From: Juglans regia
Lineage: Eukaryota; Streptophyta; Magnoliopsida; Fagales; Juglandaceae
Assembly: GCF_001411555.2 (NCBI RefSeq)
Contig: NC_049905.1
Coordinates: forward strand, 19,582,097-19,646,096
DNA length: 64,000 nucleotides
Reading direction: 5' to 3'
The position numbers and the translations under genes were made by a program. Of this stretch, positions 49,701-62,222 are shown one piece after another (position 1 is the first letter of the stretch; each line of letters starts with the position of its first letter). The notes beneath the pieces were generated by a model. The model was not told where the DNA came from, searched no databases, and saw only the letters and a program-made list of their open reading frames with translations.

Positions 49701-52700
49701 GAATTAGAAAACAGAGAAATAAGAAGTTATTAAAAATGCCTCTTACCTGAGACAAAATTGGGATCGATGCTCCAGAAAGAATTGCTGATCCAAGGAAGGG
49801 AAAGAAATAAAATATATGAGATTTTAATGACTTTATCAAGAAGAAATAGCTAACTATCACACTAATGTATGAACAGATTTAATAACAATCATAAGTGGTT
49901 AGACAGATTAAAAGTAAAAATAACAAACAGCATTTACAAAGAGAACCACAAGCCCAAATAGAGAAGCCCCAAATTCGCAACATTTGAGATTTGCTGTATG
50001 CACTCAAACTACAACTATTGCTTGAAATAAATATGGCTCCAATGGCTCCATAATAATTACTTGACTAACTAGCCGTTTATGTTTGAATTTTCACTTTTCA
50101 ACTGACTGGAATATTTGACTAAAAGATGGAAGTACGTATAAAACATCAACAGCAAAGCATTTTCCATTTAGCAACTAAGTTTGTTCAGAGATGAACATCC
50201 AATGAACCAGATAAAACTGGGAACAAAGAAGAAGCGTGATGAAACGGCCTTACCTCCAGCTGCCATTCCTGTAGCAGCACCGAGGGCCTCCAAGAGACCA
50301 ACGGCAAGGAATGGACCTTTCCGCATGGAAAGCATCTCATCTGTAACAATGCCAGCTTGGTACCGGAGATACAATATAGAGAAGTAGACAATTACATATC
50401 TGGAAAACACAATTTACAGTAACAAATAAGTTAGTCCACATTAGTGAAGGCATCCCTAGAGTAATTTAATAATTCCATAAAAAAAAATTAAAAAAAAAAA
50501 ACTGACAACCTTAATTTAGTAATGTTATACACCACACTTTCATCCTTGTAAGGTGTGACGCATTTATCACCATTAAAATGTATCACATCTTACATAATGA
50601 GATAAAAATAGGATGGTAATGTAGTGTATAAAAATTTCCTTAAATAAAATAGTTACAGCAAAAGAGGAGAGATGTCGAGCATAAGAAATAGAATCCAAAA
50701 CGAAGAATTCAAATTTTTATGTATGGAAACTGTATCCAATCTATATATACTTAGCACAGTTGAAGAATAATTAAAAACATAAGTAGTAAACGTTTCCTAC
50801 TTGAGATTTTCTTTCAATTGTTTTCAAAATATTAAGGTTGTACGCATAGTCGCATACAATACCTTTGTTGCAATCAAATCACAAAAACGCCATTGGGTTT
50901 TTGGTATTTTGGTGAATTATATCGTTGACTCTTCATGGTGAAACTTACAAACTGATGAACAATTTGTTTGTGAAAAAGTTGCTAAAATTGTCAGGTGCAA
51001 CATTCAAATTGCCACATACTTTTTGACCAGCACAAGCACTCCCTTTATTTAATTTCTTTTTAAGGGAGAGTGCCTAAGTATTATTTGGAAGAGAAATACT
51101 TCTTTTGCGGACGCTTGAAGCGATTCTTTTCTTTTTGCCGGACCACACATAGAAAGCCAAGTCGACGATCTACGTTTAGATAGTGAGAATATCTAAAAAA
51201 TTGAGAATATTTGTAAATAATTATAAATAGATATTAAAGTGAGTTTATAGATCTCATTAAGAGTATTTTGAATTATTTAGATGTATAAAATATATTGAGT
51301 TATTGACTTTTAGATAGATAATTGAAAAAAGTATAGATCCCATTAATAATTATTATTTTTTTAAAGATGATTTTATTTATATATAATAGTGATAAATATT
51401 ATAGTGATTTTATTTTTTATTTATATTTAATAGTGATAAATATTATAGAATATTTGTAAATAGTTATGAGTAGAGATCGAAGTAGATTTGTAGGTCCTAT
51501 TAAGAGTATTTTGAATTATTTAGATGTATGAAGTATGTTGAGTTATTGACTTTTGAATAGATAATTAAAAAAAATATAAATTCTATCAATGATTAATTTT
51601 TTTTTTAATAATAATTTTATTTATATATAATAATAATAAATATTATAATAAAAAAATTTTGAAAAGATCTTAATACGAAGATAATCGATATGTGGAATAT
51701 TTTGATCGGTACGAGAATATTTAAGAAGTGATAGACATCTTCGCTACCCGAAGCAGCGGCGAAAAGGCAATCAGAAAAAAGTAACTCGCAACTCGCAAGC
51801 CTCAATTCAAAAGACAGTTTGCCACGTGGTCCTCCACCATAAAAGTCGAAAGAAAATGTTTGGTGGGCATCATATGGAATCTACCAGAACCACGAGCTGT
51901 CGACGTTGGATACTTTTGTTCAACTCGGGCCCACCACTCATCGGATGTATGGTTTCCATTCCATTGTAGTAGAGGGTCCACCCACTCAAAACTGCTCCAC
52001 GCCGCAGCGTCTTCATGTTTTTCTCTGTTGAAGTCTCCCAAAAGTTATTTCCTTCCCAATCTAGCTGACACGTGACTCCACAGCGAAGGGAATCTCTCTT
52101 TTTTTTCCTCCATTTATTGCATTTTAAATTTTTTGTTTGTTTCCCTAGGTAACATCAACATGATTGGTTTCACAATTATTACGGATTCTTTGACAACATA
52201 GATGAAATGAGAATCATTCTAAAATTTTTCATAATTTTATTTTTAATCATTATTTAAATATAAATAAATAATTTTAAATCTTTTCATCCGATTATTATAA
52301 TTTTTTTAAATTTTTCAACAAAACACAAAAATTAATACAAATTTTTCATAATAAAAATAATATTTAAACAATATTTTTATTTTATAATATTTTTATTCAA
52401 TTTTTTTTTTCAAATTTCAAGATCTAATAAAATCTCTTAACTCAAATCATTATATTACTATTTAAAAATTATTTAACTATTATTCATAAAATAATGATTT
52501 CTATCATTATATTACTATTTAAAAATAATGATTTCATCACATTACTCAAACATAAAAATCAATTACTCGATTGTCAAGTCAGTGAAATCAGATCGTATGG
52601 ATTTAGCTCTCTTAAATATTTAGTTCTACTCAAAAAAATTCATTCCAACAATTATAAATACAGTAAAATCCACTTTACAGATCCCATTTAAAATCTAGAA

Positions 52701-55031
52701 TGAAGTAATAAATTTAAGAGACATATTATTTGCCTTCCATATAGTCGCTAAAATGTTATACTCACTATATTCGATATCAACATAGCCTGTAGGCTCACAC
52801 AAATGAACGCAAGTTATTGATTTGGTCACGGCGCCGGGGGCGGCCGCCCACCGGTGGAGTAAAAGACAATTAGAAAAACAAGAAGAGAAATGAAGCGTGC
52901 AGAACGTGAATATTTTAAATAAAATAAAACAAAAAAAAAAATGGCTGCGAGCAAGCCATACGTTGCAGCCAACGTGTTTGGATCTAGTGGGTTGGTCTGG
53001 TCGTACCCGCAAGAAAAATCCAATTTGTCTAATTCAGGTGATTAATCTTATTAACAGAAAGAAATCACGACACAATCGCAACAGTGGAGTAGTGATGGTG
53101 TTGGTGTTGATGTGTGGCTCGAAAAATCAACCATAAAGGGCTTTTCAGCTCTGTCAGCTGGATCATGGATGGGTGGATTGGGGTGGGGTCCTTGAGTTGG
53201 GTTCGCGGCTGTGTTATTACGAGCATCCTCGTTCATTATGCAAATACAAAGTAATAATTTGAATAATATCATTTTATATTTAATTATTTTATTCAAAATC
53301 TAATCTCATATTAAAATAATAATAATGTTTTTTTAATTTATTTTTTTTTATATTTTACAATTCTATCACTCATATATTAATTAATAATCAAATTATAATT
53401 AATATATAAATGATAGAGACAAAATATAATTAAATACCAGAACCATATGTGTTTCAGATTTTTTTTTAAGTATGGGTGAACAAAATTAATTAATAGCATA
53501 ACAATAATTTAATGTAAAATAAATTCAATGCAAGACATTTAACCAACGACGACAATACTTCAAGTGCAAAGTGATAAAAAGAGACGTGTGCAACATAAAA
53601 AAACTCATTTTTCATAGTTTTGGTCTAACTATGGTAAACATTAAATATGAGTTGAGTGGTTTGGATTCAGTAATAAATTGATATGAGTTAAGATGATTTA
53701 TAAATAGTAAAATAAAAAAATTATTTTGAAATTTAAAATAGTTAAATTATTTATTATATTTTATATAAAAATTTAAATAAATTTAAATAATAAAATGAAA
53801 TGAGATGATGTAAAATGTGTTGTTATGAATTTTGAATGTAAACCGAGTTACTTTATTGTAGTTAAAAGTCTTTTCTTTTTTATTTTTATTTTTTTACAAG
53901 ATATGTTAGGATGTCAAAGTGAATTGAGTTGAGTTGAAATGATAAAATATTGTTAGAATATTATTTTTTAATATTATTATTATTTTAAAATTTAAAAAAA
54001 TTAAATTATTTATTATATTTGTATTAAAATTTAAAAAAATTATAATAATTAATTGAGGTGAATTTAATAACCAAACTATATAATCTAATGCAGTAAATTT
54101 TTATGCCGCCAAACTCATCCTTTTATTTGCATTTACATACAACAGTGCTTTAGACTTGATAGGTGCGCACGAAAATCGAAATACCAAAGCGGCAGACATA
54201 GCAAACCAGAAAAAAGATATTGACCAAAAAAATAAAAAATAAACGGATAGAGAGAAGTTGAAGGTCGAGAAGCTTGATCTAAATCCCCTGCCATTTTCTT
54301 AATTTTTAGGATGTATTTGGATGTTGAAGTGAGTTGAGTTGAGATGAGATGATAAAATATTATTAAAATATTATTTTTTAATGTTATTATTATTTTAAAA
54401 TTTAAAAAAGTTAAATTATTTATTATATTTTATGTTAGAATTTAAAAAAATTGTAATAATGAATTGAGAGATGTAGCCTAATCTGGTGGTCATGATTCAT
54501 TAAATTTCGAAGTTTTTTCTAATTAAATAGCATCAAGCTAAATTAGCTAATAACTAATCAATAGCACTGACTAGAGAGAGAGTAAAAATGGGTAAGGTTG
54601 AAGTACCCGAAAGTGGCGAGCTGAGCGAGAAAGAAGGGGTAGTGCTTGAGAGGAACCAAGGCCAGCTTATACATCACACGATTCCCTACTCCCATCACCA
54701 CCGTCACCGCCGCTGCTACCGCTATCTTCACCGTCCGATCTCTGCTCGTAGACTCCTCAGCCTCCACCGTCCGATTCTCCGCCAACGAGTACGAACACGG
54801 GCCCACCGCCTTCTCCTCTCTACCTCCCCCTTCCGATCTCTCCCACCCCCCTCCGGATCCCACCGCTTCCACCACCAAAAGCCGCGATCTCAGCACGATC
54901 ACCGGCCGTTGTTGATTCAAGTAATTGCGAGGCAACCGCAGAATCTCTGCGGTCCGTGATGACTGCCGCAGACGTATCGTCCGGTCAGACACAACCGCAC
55001 CGGCGGTTATCCGGCGACAATATGACGCCAT
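43791..55031 (-). CDS. CLT1: Chloroquine-resistance-transporter-like protein (CLT), plastid thiol transporter
   Basis: CLT proteins are drug/metabolite-superfamily carriers of the plastid envelope that move glutathione and gamma-glutamylcysteine. Ten exons: 55031-54607, 50399-50254, 49784-49747, 49172-49057, 48116-48017, 47926-47891, 47378-47328, 47198-47075, 44994-44869 and 43939-43791, giving 436 aa with all phases closing. Residues 1-110 are Arg/Ser-rich (MASYCRRITAG...), a likely transit peptide. About ten hydrophobic segments follow, with family landmarks VMYKLALVPLKHYPFFLAQL, LLEALGAATGMAAG, AILSGASIPILSQTFLVWQ, LPNYLKDGAACF and LLYLLKISSAVVSCLASTFS. The frame is open upstream to an ATG at 55163, so a start there is possible; 55031 gives the more typical transit peptide. 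Intron 1 is 4.2 kb. CLT1, CLT2 and CLT3 were not separated; the symbol rests on gene order. Confidence 0.92.
44544..44729. mobile_element. Tourist-like MITE in CLT intron 9
   Basis: The left end TGCCTCGTTTGTTTT and the right end AAAACAAACGTGGCC are inverted repeats. TTA flanks both (44541-44543 and 44730-44732). The core is shared with 13237-13456 (AAAGTTGAAAGTTGAATAAA). The element is 186 bp. Confidence 0.75.
46150..46316 (-). mobile_element. Probable tRNA-derived SINE head in CLT intron 8
   Basis: On the minus strand from about 46300, GGTAGAAGCCTCAGTTGGTC resembles a tRNA 5' part with an A-box-like CCTCAGTTGG. A degenerate B-box TTTCAAGTC follows about 35 nt later. The body has GGGCCCACATGTAAGTGGG, a short palindrome. 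It is a different family from the SINE at 1511. No TSD was found. Confidence 0.45.
47419..47432 (-). mobile_element. Ultra-short tail insertion (14 nt) with 20-bp TSD
   Basis: On the minus strand the insert reads CCAATAAAAAAAAG, matching the extreme 3' end of the SINE at 1511 (GCCAATAAAAAAAA). It is bordered by TCATATCAATATTGCTAACT at 47399-47418 and a copy with one change at 47433-47452. It lies in CLT intron 6. Confidence 0.6.
50519..50636. mobile_element. Small MITE in CLT intron 1
   Basis: The left end TTATACACCACACTTTCATCC and the right end GGATGGTAATGTAGTGTATAA are inverted repeats over about 20 bp with three mismatches, enclosing about 75 bp with its own short stem (GGTGTGACGC). The TSD is uncertain. 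Confidence 0.6.
51196..51700. repeat. Tandem duplication of a ~243-bp AT-rich unit
   Basis: AGAATATTTGTAAATA, AAGAGTATTTTGAATTATT and TTGAGTTATTGACTTTT recur in the same order with an offset of about 243 bp. The copies have diverged. It is in CLT intron 1. Confidence 0.7.
51720..53230. other. Two GC-richer islands inside CLT intron 1
   Basis: About 51750-52090 and about 52790-53230 are clearly GC-richer than the AT-rich DNA around them. The first holds GCCACGTGG and ACACGTG (G-box cores). On the minus strand it is open for about 79 codons but has no ATG at its start and an upstream stop. The second holds GGCGCCGGGGGCGGCCGCC. Neither matches a protein I recognise. They could be an internal promoter, a captured gene fragment or an unannotated exon. 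Confidence 0.35.
54305..54480. repeat. GATGAG-rich MITE copy in CLT intron 1
   Basis: This starts GGATGTATTTGGATG after TTA, with GAGTTGAGATGAGATGAT and the shared ATATTATTTTTTAATGTTA core. A second copy with the same core lies at about 53920-54070. Right ends are degraded. They sit 130 bp and 540 bp from the end of CLT exon 1. Confidence 0.6.
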
Positions 55032-56358
55032 AAATTGCTGTAATTTGGAACAATTAACCCAAAACAAGACAAACCTTTTCTCCACGCACAGAAAATGTGT
55101 GTACCGTGGGTGAGGGAGAGAGTCGGGACACTCACCGTGCAGGATGAAATTATGAAATCCCAACGCTGCCTCAATAATGAGTCCTCTCCTTTATTTATTA
55201 TTTATTATTACGTGCATGCGACGATCAGATACGCTCAACTCTATCGGGACTCGAAACGGGTTCAACGTTTGATTCGACAGAATTTCGGCACGTTTATCGA
55301 CGAGGACATCACCCAGTTTGGAAAGTGAAAGCCAATGAGATGCGACAAATTAGGCAGGTATGAGTGGAGTGACACATAAAATTTTTATTTTATTATATTT
55401 TTTAAAAATTTTTATATTAAATATAATTAATAATTTAATTTTTTTTAATTTTAAAATAATAATAATACTAAAATATAATATTTTAAATATTAAAATAAAA
55501 CATAAAATTCTTATATCATCTCTCAAATCTACCCTTAAGAGAAAATTTAGAGTAATAAACTAAAACCTTTGAAGATAACCTTCAAAGTAGTGAAAAGAGA
55601 TAGAAAGAATGTCAAAAAAAATAGTCTCGAATTTTACTTAGTGATTAAGAAAGTATTTTTAAATGATATTGTGAATTTTTTATTTTTTTAAAAAATATTT
55701 ATGATGATTAAAAAAATACATGAAAAAAAAAAGTGAAATGCACTATTCGGTGAACTCATTCGGACTACTTTTTCAGTGACTGTAGCAGAGCTCAAAAAGA
55801 AATGGAAGTTTCAAATCTATATGGAGGCTAGTATGTTATCAGACTACTTCACCGCTATTCATAAATATTTTATTATTATTTATAAACTATAATTTATTAT
55901 TTTGTTATTATAGAATATCTAGTTATTATTTATAAATGATTTGATTTGAAATACCTTAGCATCAAACGGAACCTTGAAGAAATACAACAGCTCATAACCA
56001 AAACAAGAGAGACGTTAGCATTTTCCAGGATAAATCCTTTTATTTTCACAAAACTCCATGGATATTGATGACTATTGTATTATAAAACTTAAAATATCCT
56101 GATGTTCACTTTGGAATCTCAATAATTTCTAGAATTTAGAGTAATTCGTTTGCATATACTCAAGTTTCTTCCTTTCTTCTCTCCTTTTTTTTTTTTTTTT
56201 TATTTGTCAAATGACTTACAATCTATATACCCACAACTTTACTTGAGATGATTAGATATACGACTTCTACTTTTCTGAAAACACAACCCCATCCTCTTCT
56301 TTGTTATAGTAAAGGAAGAATATATTGTTTGAACTAGAGTAATCAAAGTTAAACATAC

Positions 56359-56929
56359 GGGTGTCAATATGTGACACGATTCATTAACTCAACATGAACA
56401 CTACACGATAATAACATGTTTGGATTTAAGTCAAAACGGATTGACCTGTTAAGACACAATTGCTTAATAGATTAATAACGGGATAACCCGTTTTAACCCG
56501 TTAAGACACGATTACTACAATTATACCCTTATACCTAAAAGTAAAATTGTTGGAGTTTTAATTTCGATATTTTTATTGTTTGGATTGTAATTTCGATATT
56601 TCGATTACTACAATTATATTTTTTATAGATATTATGATTTTAACATTTATATAAAATTATGTTAAACTTAATTAGGTCAAACGGATTAATTTCGAATTTG
56701 TTCAACCCATTTATATAAACAGATTCAAATTGGTCAGGTCGGGTTGTGTTAACCTATTTTGTAGTTTTCACTAACGGGTCAAAACAGATTGACATGACAT
56801 CACCCGTTATGTTAATTTGTCGTGTTAGAGTAAGAGATTTTGACACGATAAGCTTAACAGGTTGTGTTCGGGTTAATTTACATGCCTTAACACGACACAA
56901 ACACAATTCATTAACACGATTTGACACCC
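56359..56929. mobile_element. ACACGA-repeat MITE (571 bp)
   Basis: The element begins GGGTGTCAA and ends with the exact inverse TTGACACCC. Subterminal ACACGATTCATTAA and AATTCATTAACACGAT are also inverted, and the interior is rich in ACACGA/TTAACCCGTT motifs. This plan is common among plant non-autonomous hAT-type elements. The flanks TAAACATA and TAACATATA only loosely suggest an 8-bp TSD. Confidence 0.65.
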
Positions 56930-57249
56930 CTAACATATACTAATTTCTCAGTGACTCTTTGATGTTGTTAACTAAAAGAAAATTTATAGTGTAAAAGATA
57001 CAATATTCATGAAGGCAAAAGATCCGCTCAAATCTCTTTAATTGTCTTAAAAGCGCAAAGGGTATGACACAAAAACACCTAATGTATATATTAAATCAAA
57101 TCACGTCATCTTATAAAAAAAAAATCATAAACAAACTATTTATCTTATAATAAATTTGTAACTTTTAGGATAGACAATAATATATTTAGGACCAATTTGT
57201 TCCCGGATGAAGTATTCATTGACTAATATATAAGTCTGTCTCGTCTCGT

Positions 57250-58210
57250 CTCTTTTGAGCAAGTGAAGAAATCGGTGCTAGTTGCCATTGGGGTGAAGAC
57301 GATTCCTTTGTTATGGCATCTATTACCGCTTGTGAATCTCCTTCCAAAATTGATTGACTTTTTTGTAGATGATTTGCCATTTGTGTTGCCAGAATAGCTG
57401 TTAAGGCCTCTGGAAAAGTGGGATTGATGTTTTGAATTTTAGAGGTCCATACCTCTATAATACTTCCTTATGAATCTCTACATATGGCTAAGGTGGTTGA
57501 AAAGGATTCCCGAATTGCTGCATCCAAAGAGAAGCTCCAATGGTGAGGGGGAGGTTTGATCCAGCTTTCTTTGAGAATATTTTTCGTCTTCTATTTTCAT
57601 GCTTGCTTATAAGCTTAATATGTAGTGTTTAGCTGTAGAGAATGCTTTTCTAATGTTGAGGATGCATCGTTGTGAATGATATCATTCCTCTTTCTCCAAA
57701 TGAAATCCATTGTAATTACTGCAAAAAGTTGAAAATGATGAACTTCTGCTTCATTTAATCCAAGTTTGGGAGCTGGATTTAGTATTAACTTTATCCATTC
57801 TTGCATAGTTGTAATGGGGAGTGATGCCAGATTTAGAGGCCAACTGCTATATTTCCACAAGATTCTAACAACAGGACATTCCACAAAGAGATGAAACAAT
57901 GTTTCCTTGATTGCATATTGGGCAGTTTACTTCTTGTAGATTCAGAATTATTTTGAGTAGTTGAGCCCTGGCAGAAGGATATCCCATACAGCTTTCCAGA
58001 GTAAAAGCTTGTGACGATCATGTATTTTTAGTCTCCATAGTTTTTTTAAGCTGGAATCTGGGAAGTCTTGAGGCACTGTAATCTCTGCATCTTTTGCTGT
58101 CATATGATATGTTGTTTTGACTGAGAATTTCTCATTGTGATTTGGGATTCATATCAATTTGTCACTTCTTTGGTTGTTTTGGGCAAATGGAATTTTTTTT
58201 ATGAGTTCAA
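57250..58210 (-). mobile_element. LINE fragment: zf-RVT plus RNase H-like domain
   Basis: On the minus strand, LWRLKIHDRHKLLLWKAVWDILLPG leads into LFHLFVECPVVRILWKYSSWPL and FIWRKRNDIIHN (zf-RVT). This is followed by an RNase H-like stretch with ILEGDSQAVIDAI. Several stops and shifts break it. It is a different LINE group from the KEG intron copies, closer to that of 16262-16678. Confidence 0.8.
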
Positions 58211-58584
58211 AACTTTTTTTATTAGGAAAATACACCTATCTCAGAATTAGTATGCACACTCTGTGCCGCAATGGGTAGCGACTGAAATGAATTTTGGTCG
58301 AATATCCCTTATTAGTATTCCTAATTGTATTCTATATATAGATAGTGGAAATGATCCTCTCTGAACAATGTTGTATCTTTTTCTATAATTTTATATAACA
58401 TATGCTTGATGAGAAAAAAGAAGAAGAAGTGAAGACACATTTTTACAACGATCACATGTTTTCTTTTTTTGACACAACGAGCACATGTTTAAGGGATACA
58501 TGAAAAAAAATTTAAATTAAATTTCTAAAATATATGTTTATCACATATTTAAAAAATATTTTTTATTTCTATAAATAGGCTGGT

Positions 58585-58932
58585 CATGTTTGGGAAGTGA
58601 ACTCATCTCAAAACTTTTCATAATTATTTTCCAAAGATCACTCAAAGACAAAATATTTTTTAATTTTAAATTTTTTCATCTAATCATTACCTAATCATTA
58701 TCCAAATACAAAACTCAATATAACTTTTCAAACTTAAAAACAAAACATATAAAAAAATCCAAAACAAAAAGAATATTAAGAAATTATATTCAAACAAATT
58801 TTCAACTCTATAATATTTTTATTCAATTTTTTTTTTCATTTTCCAAAACCTAATAAACCATCTTGACTCGAACCATTTTACTACGATTCACAATTTCACA
58901 TAATCCTAATATCATATCATTACCCAAACATG
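58585..58932. mobile_element. MITE-like element with CATGTTTGGG ends
   Basis: Perfect 10-bp inverted ends CATGTTTGGG and CCCAAACATG enclose about 330 bp of AT-rich sequence that looks like the reverse complement of the GATGAG family (ATCATTACCTAATCATTATCC). The TSD is not clear. Confidence 0.6.
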
Positions 58933-60324
58933 CATTAAATTTCTAAGAAAACTTAGGTAAAGTTTGTAAAGGTGGAGTACAAACAAATTTGACATCATAA
59001 TGATTATATAGATTTTTTTTTTTTTTAAGAGAAATGTCATCATTCATTCATTTATCAAGAAAAACTTACATCCATAATAAGATACATGCGGGATATCCTC
59101 ATATCAACTATTTGGAGCTCAACCAGTACACTACTGAATTGGTTTGGACTTTACTGCTCTTGCCCGTACTCTCTACAGACAAACTTCCAAGAGACATCAC
59201 TCTGCCTAAATAGAAACTCAATCACACTCTTCATAGAAAGGAAAGACTCAACCTCTATGAACAAACCATCAAATAGGCGAATTCATTTTTTAATTTTATT
59301 ATACAATAAAGAAAATAAGAATGAAAAATGATGGATTACAGTTTGGACGAACTCTAGTAGACTTTGACGGCATGTGAATGCAACAAGCTTGTCTCTTTTC
59401 AACCACAAAATTCAAATATGAAAGATTTGGTGGTGGCGATTCCAGTGATCTGGTGTGTGTGGTGAGAATAATTGTCGAAAGGGATGGCATGTGAGGACCA
59501 CGCACCATGATTTTTGCAAAACTGCCACTATCCTCCAAACGATTTGCGTCCTAAGAGTTTTCTTGTACTGCGTGTATCACTTGAGAGTTGCAGGAAAACT
59601 ATAGATCTAACTTTTTTGGCCTTGAAGGAAGAAAAGTAAACTAAGAAATGAGGGAAGAAGATGGAGAAAGAGGAGGATAAATGATAGAAGGAGAGGGGGA
59701 AGGAGGAGGATCCTCCAGCAAAATTCAAATCTGTGAGTTTTTTTTTTTTTTTTTAAGTGAAAACGGTTTTTTTTAAGTGAAAACGGTTACATATTTCATT
59801 CCAAGTAAATGATTTTTTTTTACTTATATTTTCAATAATCATTTCTTTTTTCAGAATCTAACCGAAATATCGGAAATTCTGTCAAGCTATCATTTCTACA
59901 AACTTAGTTCTCCCACTAAAATTTTCCCATGACTCAATTGAGTTAATGAACAAGCTTCATTTTATAAGTTCCTTGTGTGATACTAAAATTTGTCCATGTG
60001 ATTGACAAAAACAAATATGATTTTTTAAGATGACTTTGTTATTGGATGCCAAATATGTTGAACCATATGGAAAATGCTTAGTCTACTGATTTTTTTTTTT
60101 TACTTAATGATTAAATAAATATTTTTAATGAAGTTGTGAATTTTTATTATAAAAAAATTAAAATTTTTTTTTTTCATTTGACCTTGTCATTAACTTCTCT
60201 CGTGCTACACCTTCCGTGGGCGTACCATGATCCGAACCATATTAAATTACCGTAGATTAAAATTTGGATGACCCCATAACAATTATTCCGTTGAATACCA
60301 ATTTTTTATGACATTAAATATTTA

Positions 60325-60508
60325 GAGTAATGCTACGTACAATCTCCACTTGGGGACTGCACATGTAAGCTTGAATAATTTTGTCTTTAAAAACTTTTTA
60401 AAATTACAATAATATCCCTTTCAAATTACAATAATTTCTATTTAATGAAACATATCAATAGGTCTGCACATGCAGTCCTCAAGTGATGACTGCAAATAGA
60501 ATTTCTCG
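60325..60508. mobile_element. hAT-type MITE (184 bp) with 8-bp TSD
   Basis: Long imperfect inverted repeats run from each end. The left side has CCACTTGGGGACTGCACATG and the right side has CATGCAGTCCTCAAGTG. AATATTTA occurs at 60317-60324 and 60509-60516 as an exact 8-bp TSD, the size made by hAT transposases. It lies about 100 bp before the CT-rich leader of the GRF gene. Confidence 0.75.
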
Positions 60509-61017
60509 AATATTTAAGTGGTTTCGCTAGCATTTGGCTAAACGGATACCGTTATAATATCAAAAAGTCTAGGCGCAGTCCGTTCGTGCAAGCGCCATGC
60601 AAATGACACTGACGTGAAAAATTGAAAACGACGTCATTTTCAATTTTCCACGTTTTCAATTTTCCATTTCCCCATTTCCCCCCATTTCCCCCTTTTCTCC
60701 CTCCTTCTCTGTGTTTCGACCTCGATTCCCTCCTTCCTCTCTCATTCCTTCCTCTCTCTGTGTCGCTCTCTGTTTCTCACCCCAGCTCTAGTGCCCCTTC
60801 CGTCATTCGTCTCTATGTCGCGAGCTCCAGAAGCCCCTTCCTTCCTTCCTCTCTGTATCTCGTTGCGACGAAGCTCCAGTTGACCCTTACGTCATTCGTC
60901 TCACTTGAAGCCCTTCCATTTCCCTTCATCTCAAGTTCTCACATCCCTCAAAGATGACCCAGTAGACCTCCCTCCCTCCTAACCCTAACTCAGCCCATTT
61001 TCCTTCATCCCGAAACT

Positions 61018-61042
61018 CTAACCCTAACCCTAACCCTAACTA
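61018..61042. repeat. Short CCCTAA hexamer run
   Basis: CTAACCCTAACCCTAACCCTAAC occurs in the CT-rich leader upstream of the GRF gene. The unit is the six-base CCCTAA form, whereas most plant telomeres use CCCTAAA. AAAACCCTAAACC (a telo-box) follows at about 61098. Telo-boxes are frequent in plant 5' leaders, so a telomere origin is not implied. Confidence 0.7.
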
Positions 61043-62139
61043 GCCTCTTTCCCTCATCCCGAAACCTAACTCTAACCAACTAATTTCTCTTCATCCCAAA
61101 ACCCTAAACCTAGAAGAAGGTGATTAAGGAATAAGGAAGAGACTCGCCCCTGTCCGGTCCAAGTTGAAGGCAAGTACACATCCTTTTCAATTCCTTTTGT
61201 ATTATGTTTTTTTATGGTGTTTTTAGTTTAAAAAATTATATTTGGCAATACGAGTTCACACTCACACAACATCACATGTCAACACAAGAAAACATGTTAA
61301 TACAAAACTCTGATAATGTTTTTGATGTGCTAAGTCGTACGTTCATGTGCAGAATCTACATATATGGGGTTGGGGTATGCATTAATTTAATCATATAGAT
61401 CATTAGGTTTGTCAGATGTTTGCATGCACTTTCCCGTAATTAACCCAAGCATTATATTATCATCATACAGACTCTAATGCCATGGCCATACCCGATTATT
61501 ATATATCTAGCTACTTTATTGAGAGACTTTCAAAAAGCAAGTCTAATTCATTTATGTCTTCTTTGCTTAGCAAAGTTTTGTGACGACCCATGTGATATTC
61601 AAAGTACCAATTTATATATAACCATCCTTTTTAGATGTTTAGAAATTATTGTTATTTTTTAATTTATCTGATATCATCTAATGTTATTTGAAAATGTCTG
61701 TGTAAGTTGTCTTGCCAACCGGGAAGCTTACCAAACAACCGTTTGGTTTATCATACAGTAGTTATTTTTATACTTTTGTTCTTATTAATTCACTCAAATT
61801 GTTATTTTGTTTTAAACATTTTAATAGCATGGTTGAAAGTGCATTAAATTCTAATATAAAATGCTTGAAAACTTGATATGGTGGTGTCAAATGAAATGAC
61901 GATAACTCAAAAAATGATGGATATTATTTATCTTAATTTTCAATAAGAATGGTTGATATGGGGCTTGAGTTTGGTGGGAGCATATATATATATATATATA
62001 TATATGGTTGACATGACACCACACCCCGGCCTACAGTCTCTTTGAGTTAGGGGCTCGAGTTAGCCAATGACACCAGCAATATTAGCTAAAATTTAACATT
62101 ATATCTTTATCTTGTAATTTCTGGTTGACTTCTTAAACT

Positions 62140-62222
62140 TGATGATTTATTGAGAAAATTAGAGTATTTATTGAGAAAATACTCTAATTTATTGATTTAT
62201 TGAGAAAATTAGAGTATTTATT
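62140..62222. repeat. Direct and inverted repeat cluster
   Basis: TTATTGAGAAAATTAGAGTA appears at both ends of the stretch, and its core occurs inverted between them (AAAATACTCTAATTTATT). The middle can pair with either flank to form a hairpin. It is about 55 bp upstream of the GRF start codon. Confidence 0.75.

Noticed and set aside
56746..56943. 65-codon frame VRVRDFDTISLTGCVRVNL
   Set aside because: It lies within the ACACGA-rich MITE, and its antisense frame is equally open.
59299..59728. Two overlapping minus-strand frames of 66-79 codons
   Set aside because: They have no recognisable domain and biased composition. The nearby T-runs suggest retroelement-derived DNA, but ends were not found.
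59755..59788. AAGTGAAAACGGTT repeat around a T-run as another micro-insertion
   Set aside because: The spacer is only T and the left flank is itself a long T-run, so slippage explains it as well.
60622..60957. 111-codon Ser/Pro/Phe-rich frame
   Set aside because: It is low-complexity CT-rich leader sequence. It is better read as 5' UTR-like DNA upstream of the GRF gene.
61018..61042. Interstitial telomere
   Set aside because: There are only about three to four short units of the six-base form inside a CT-rich leader with telo-box motifs. This does not show a telomere fusion.
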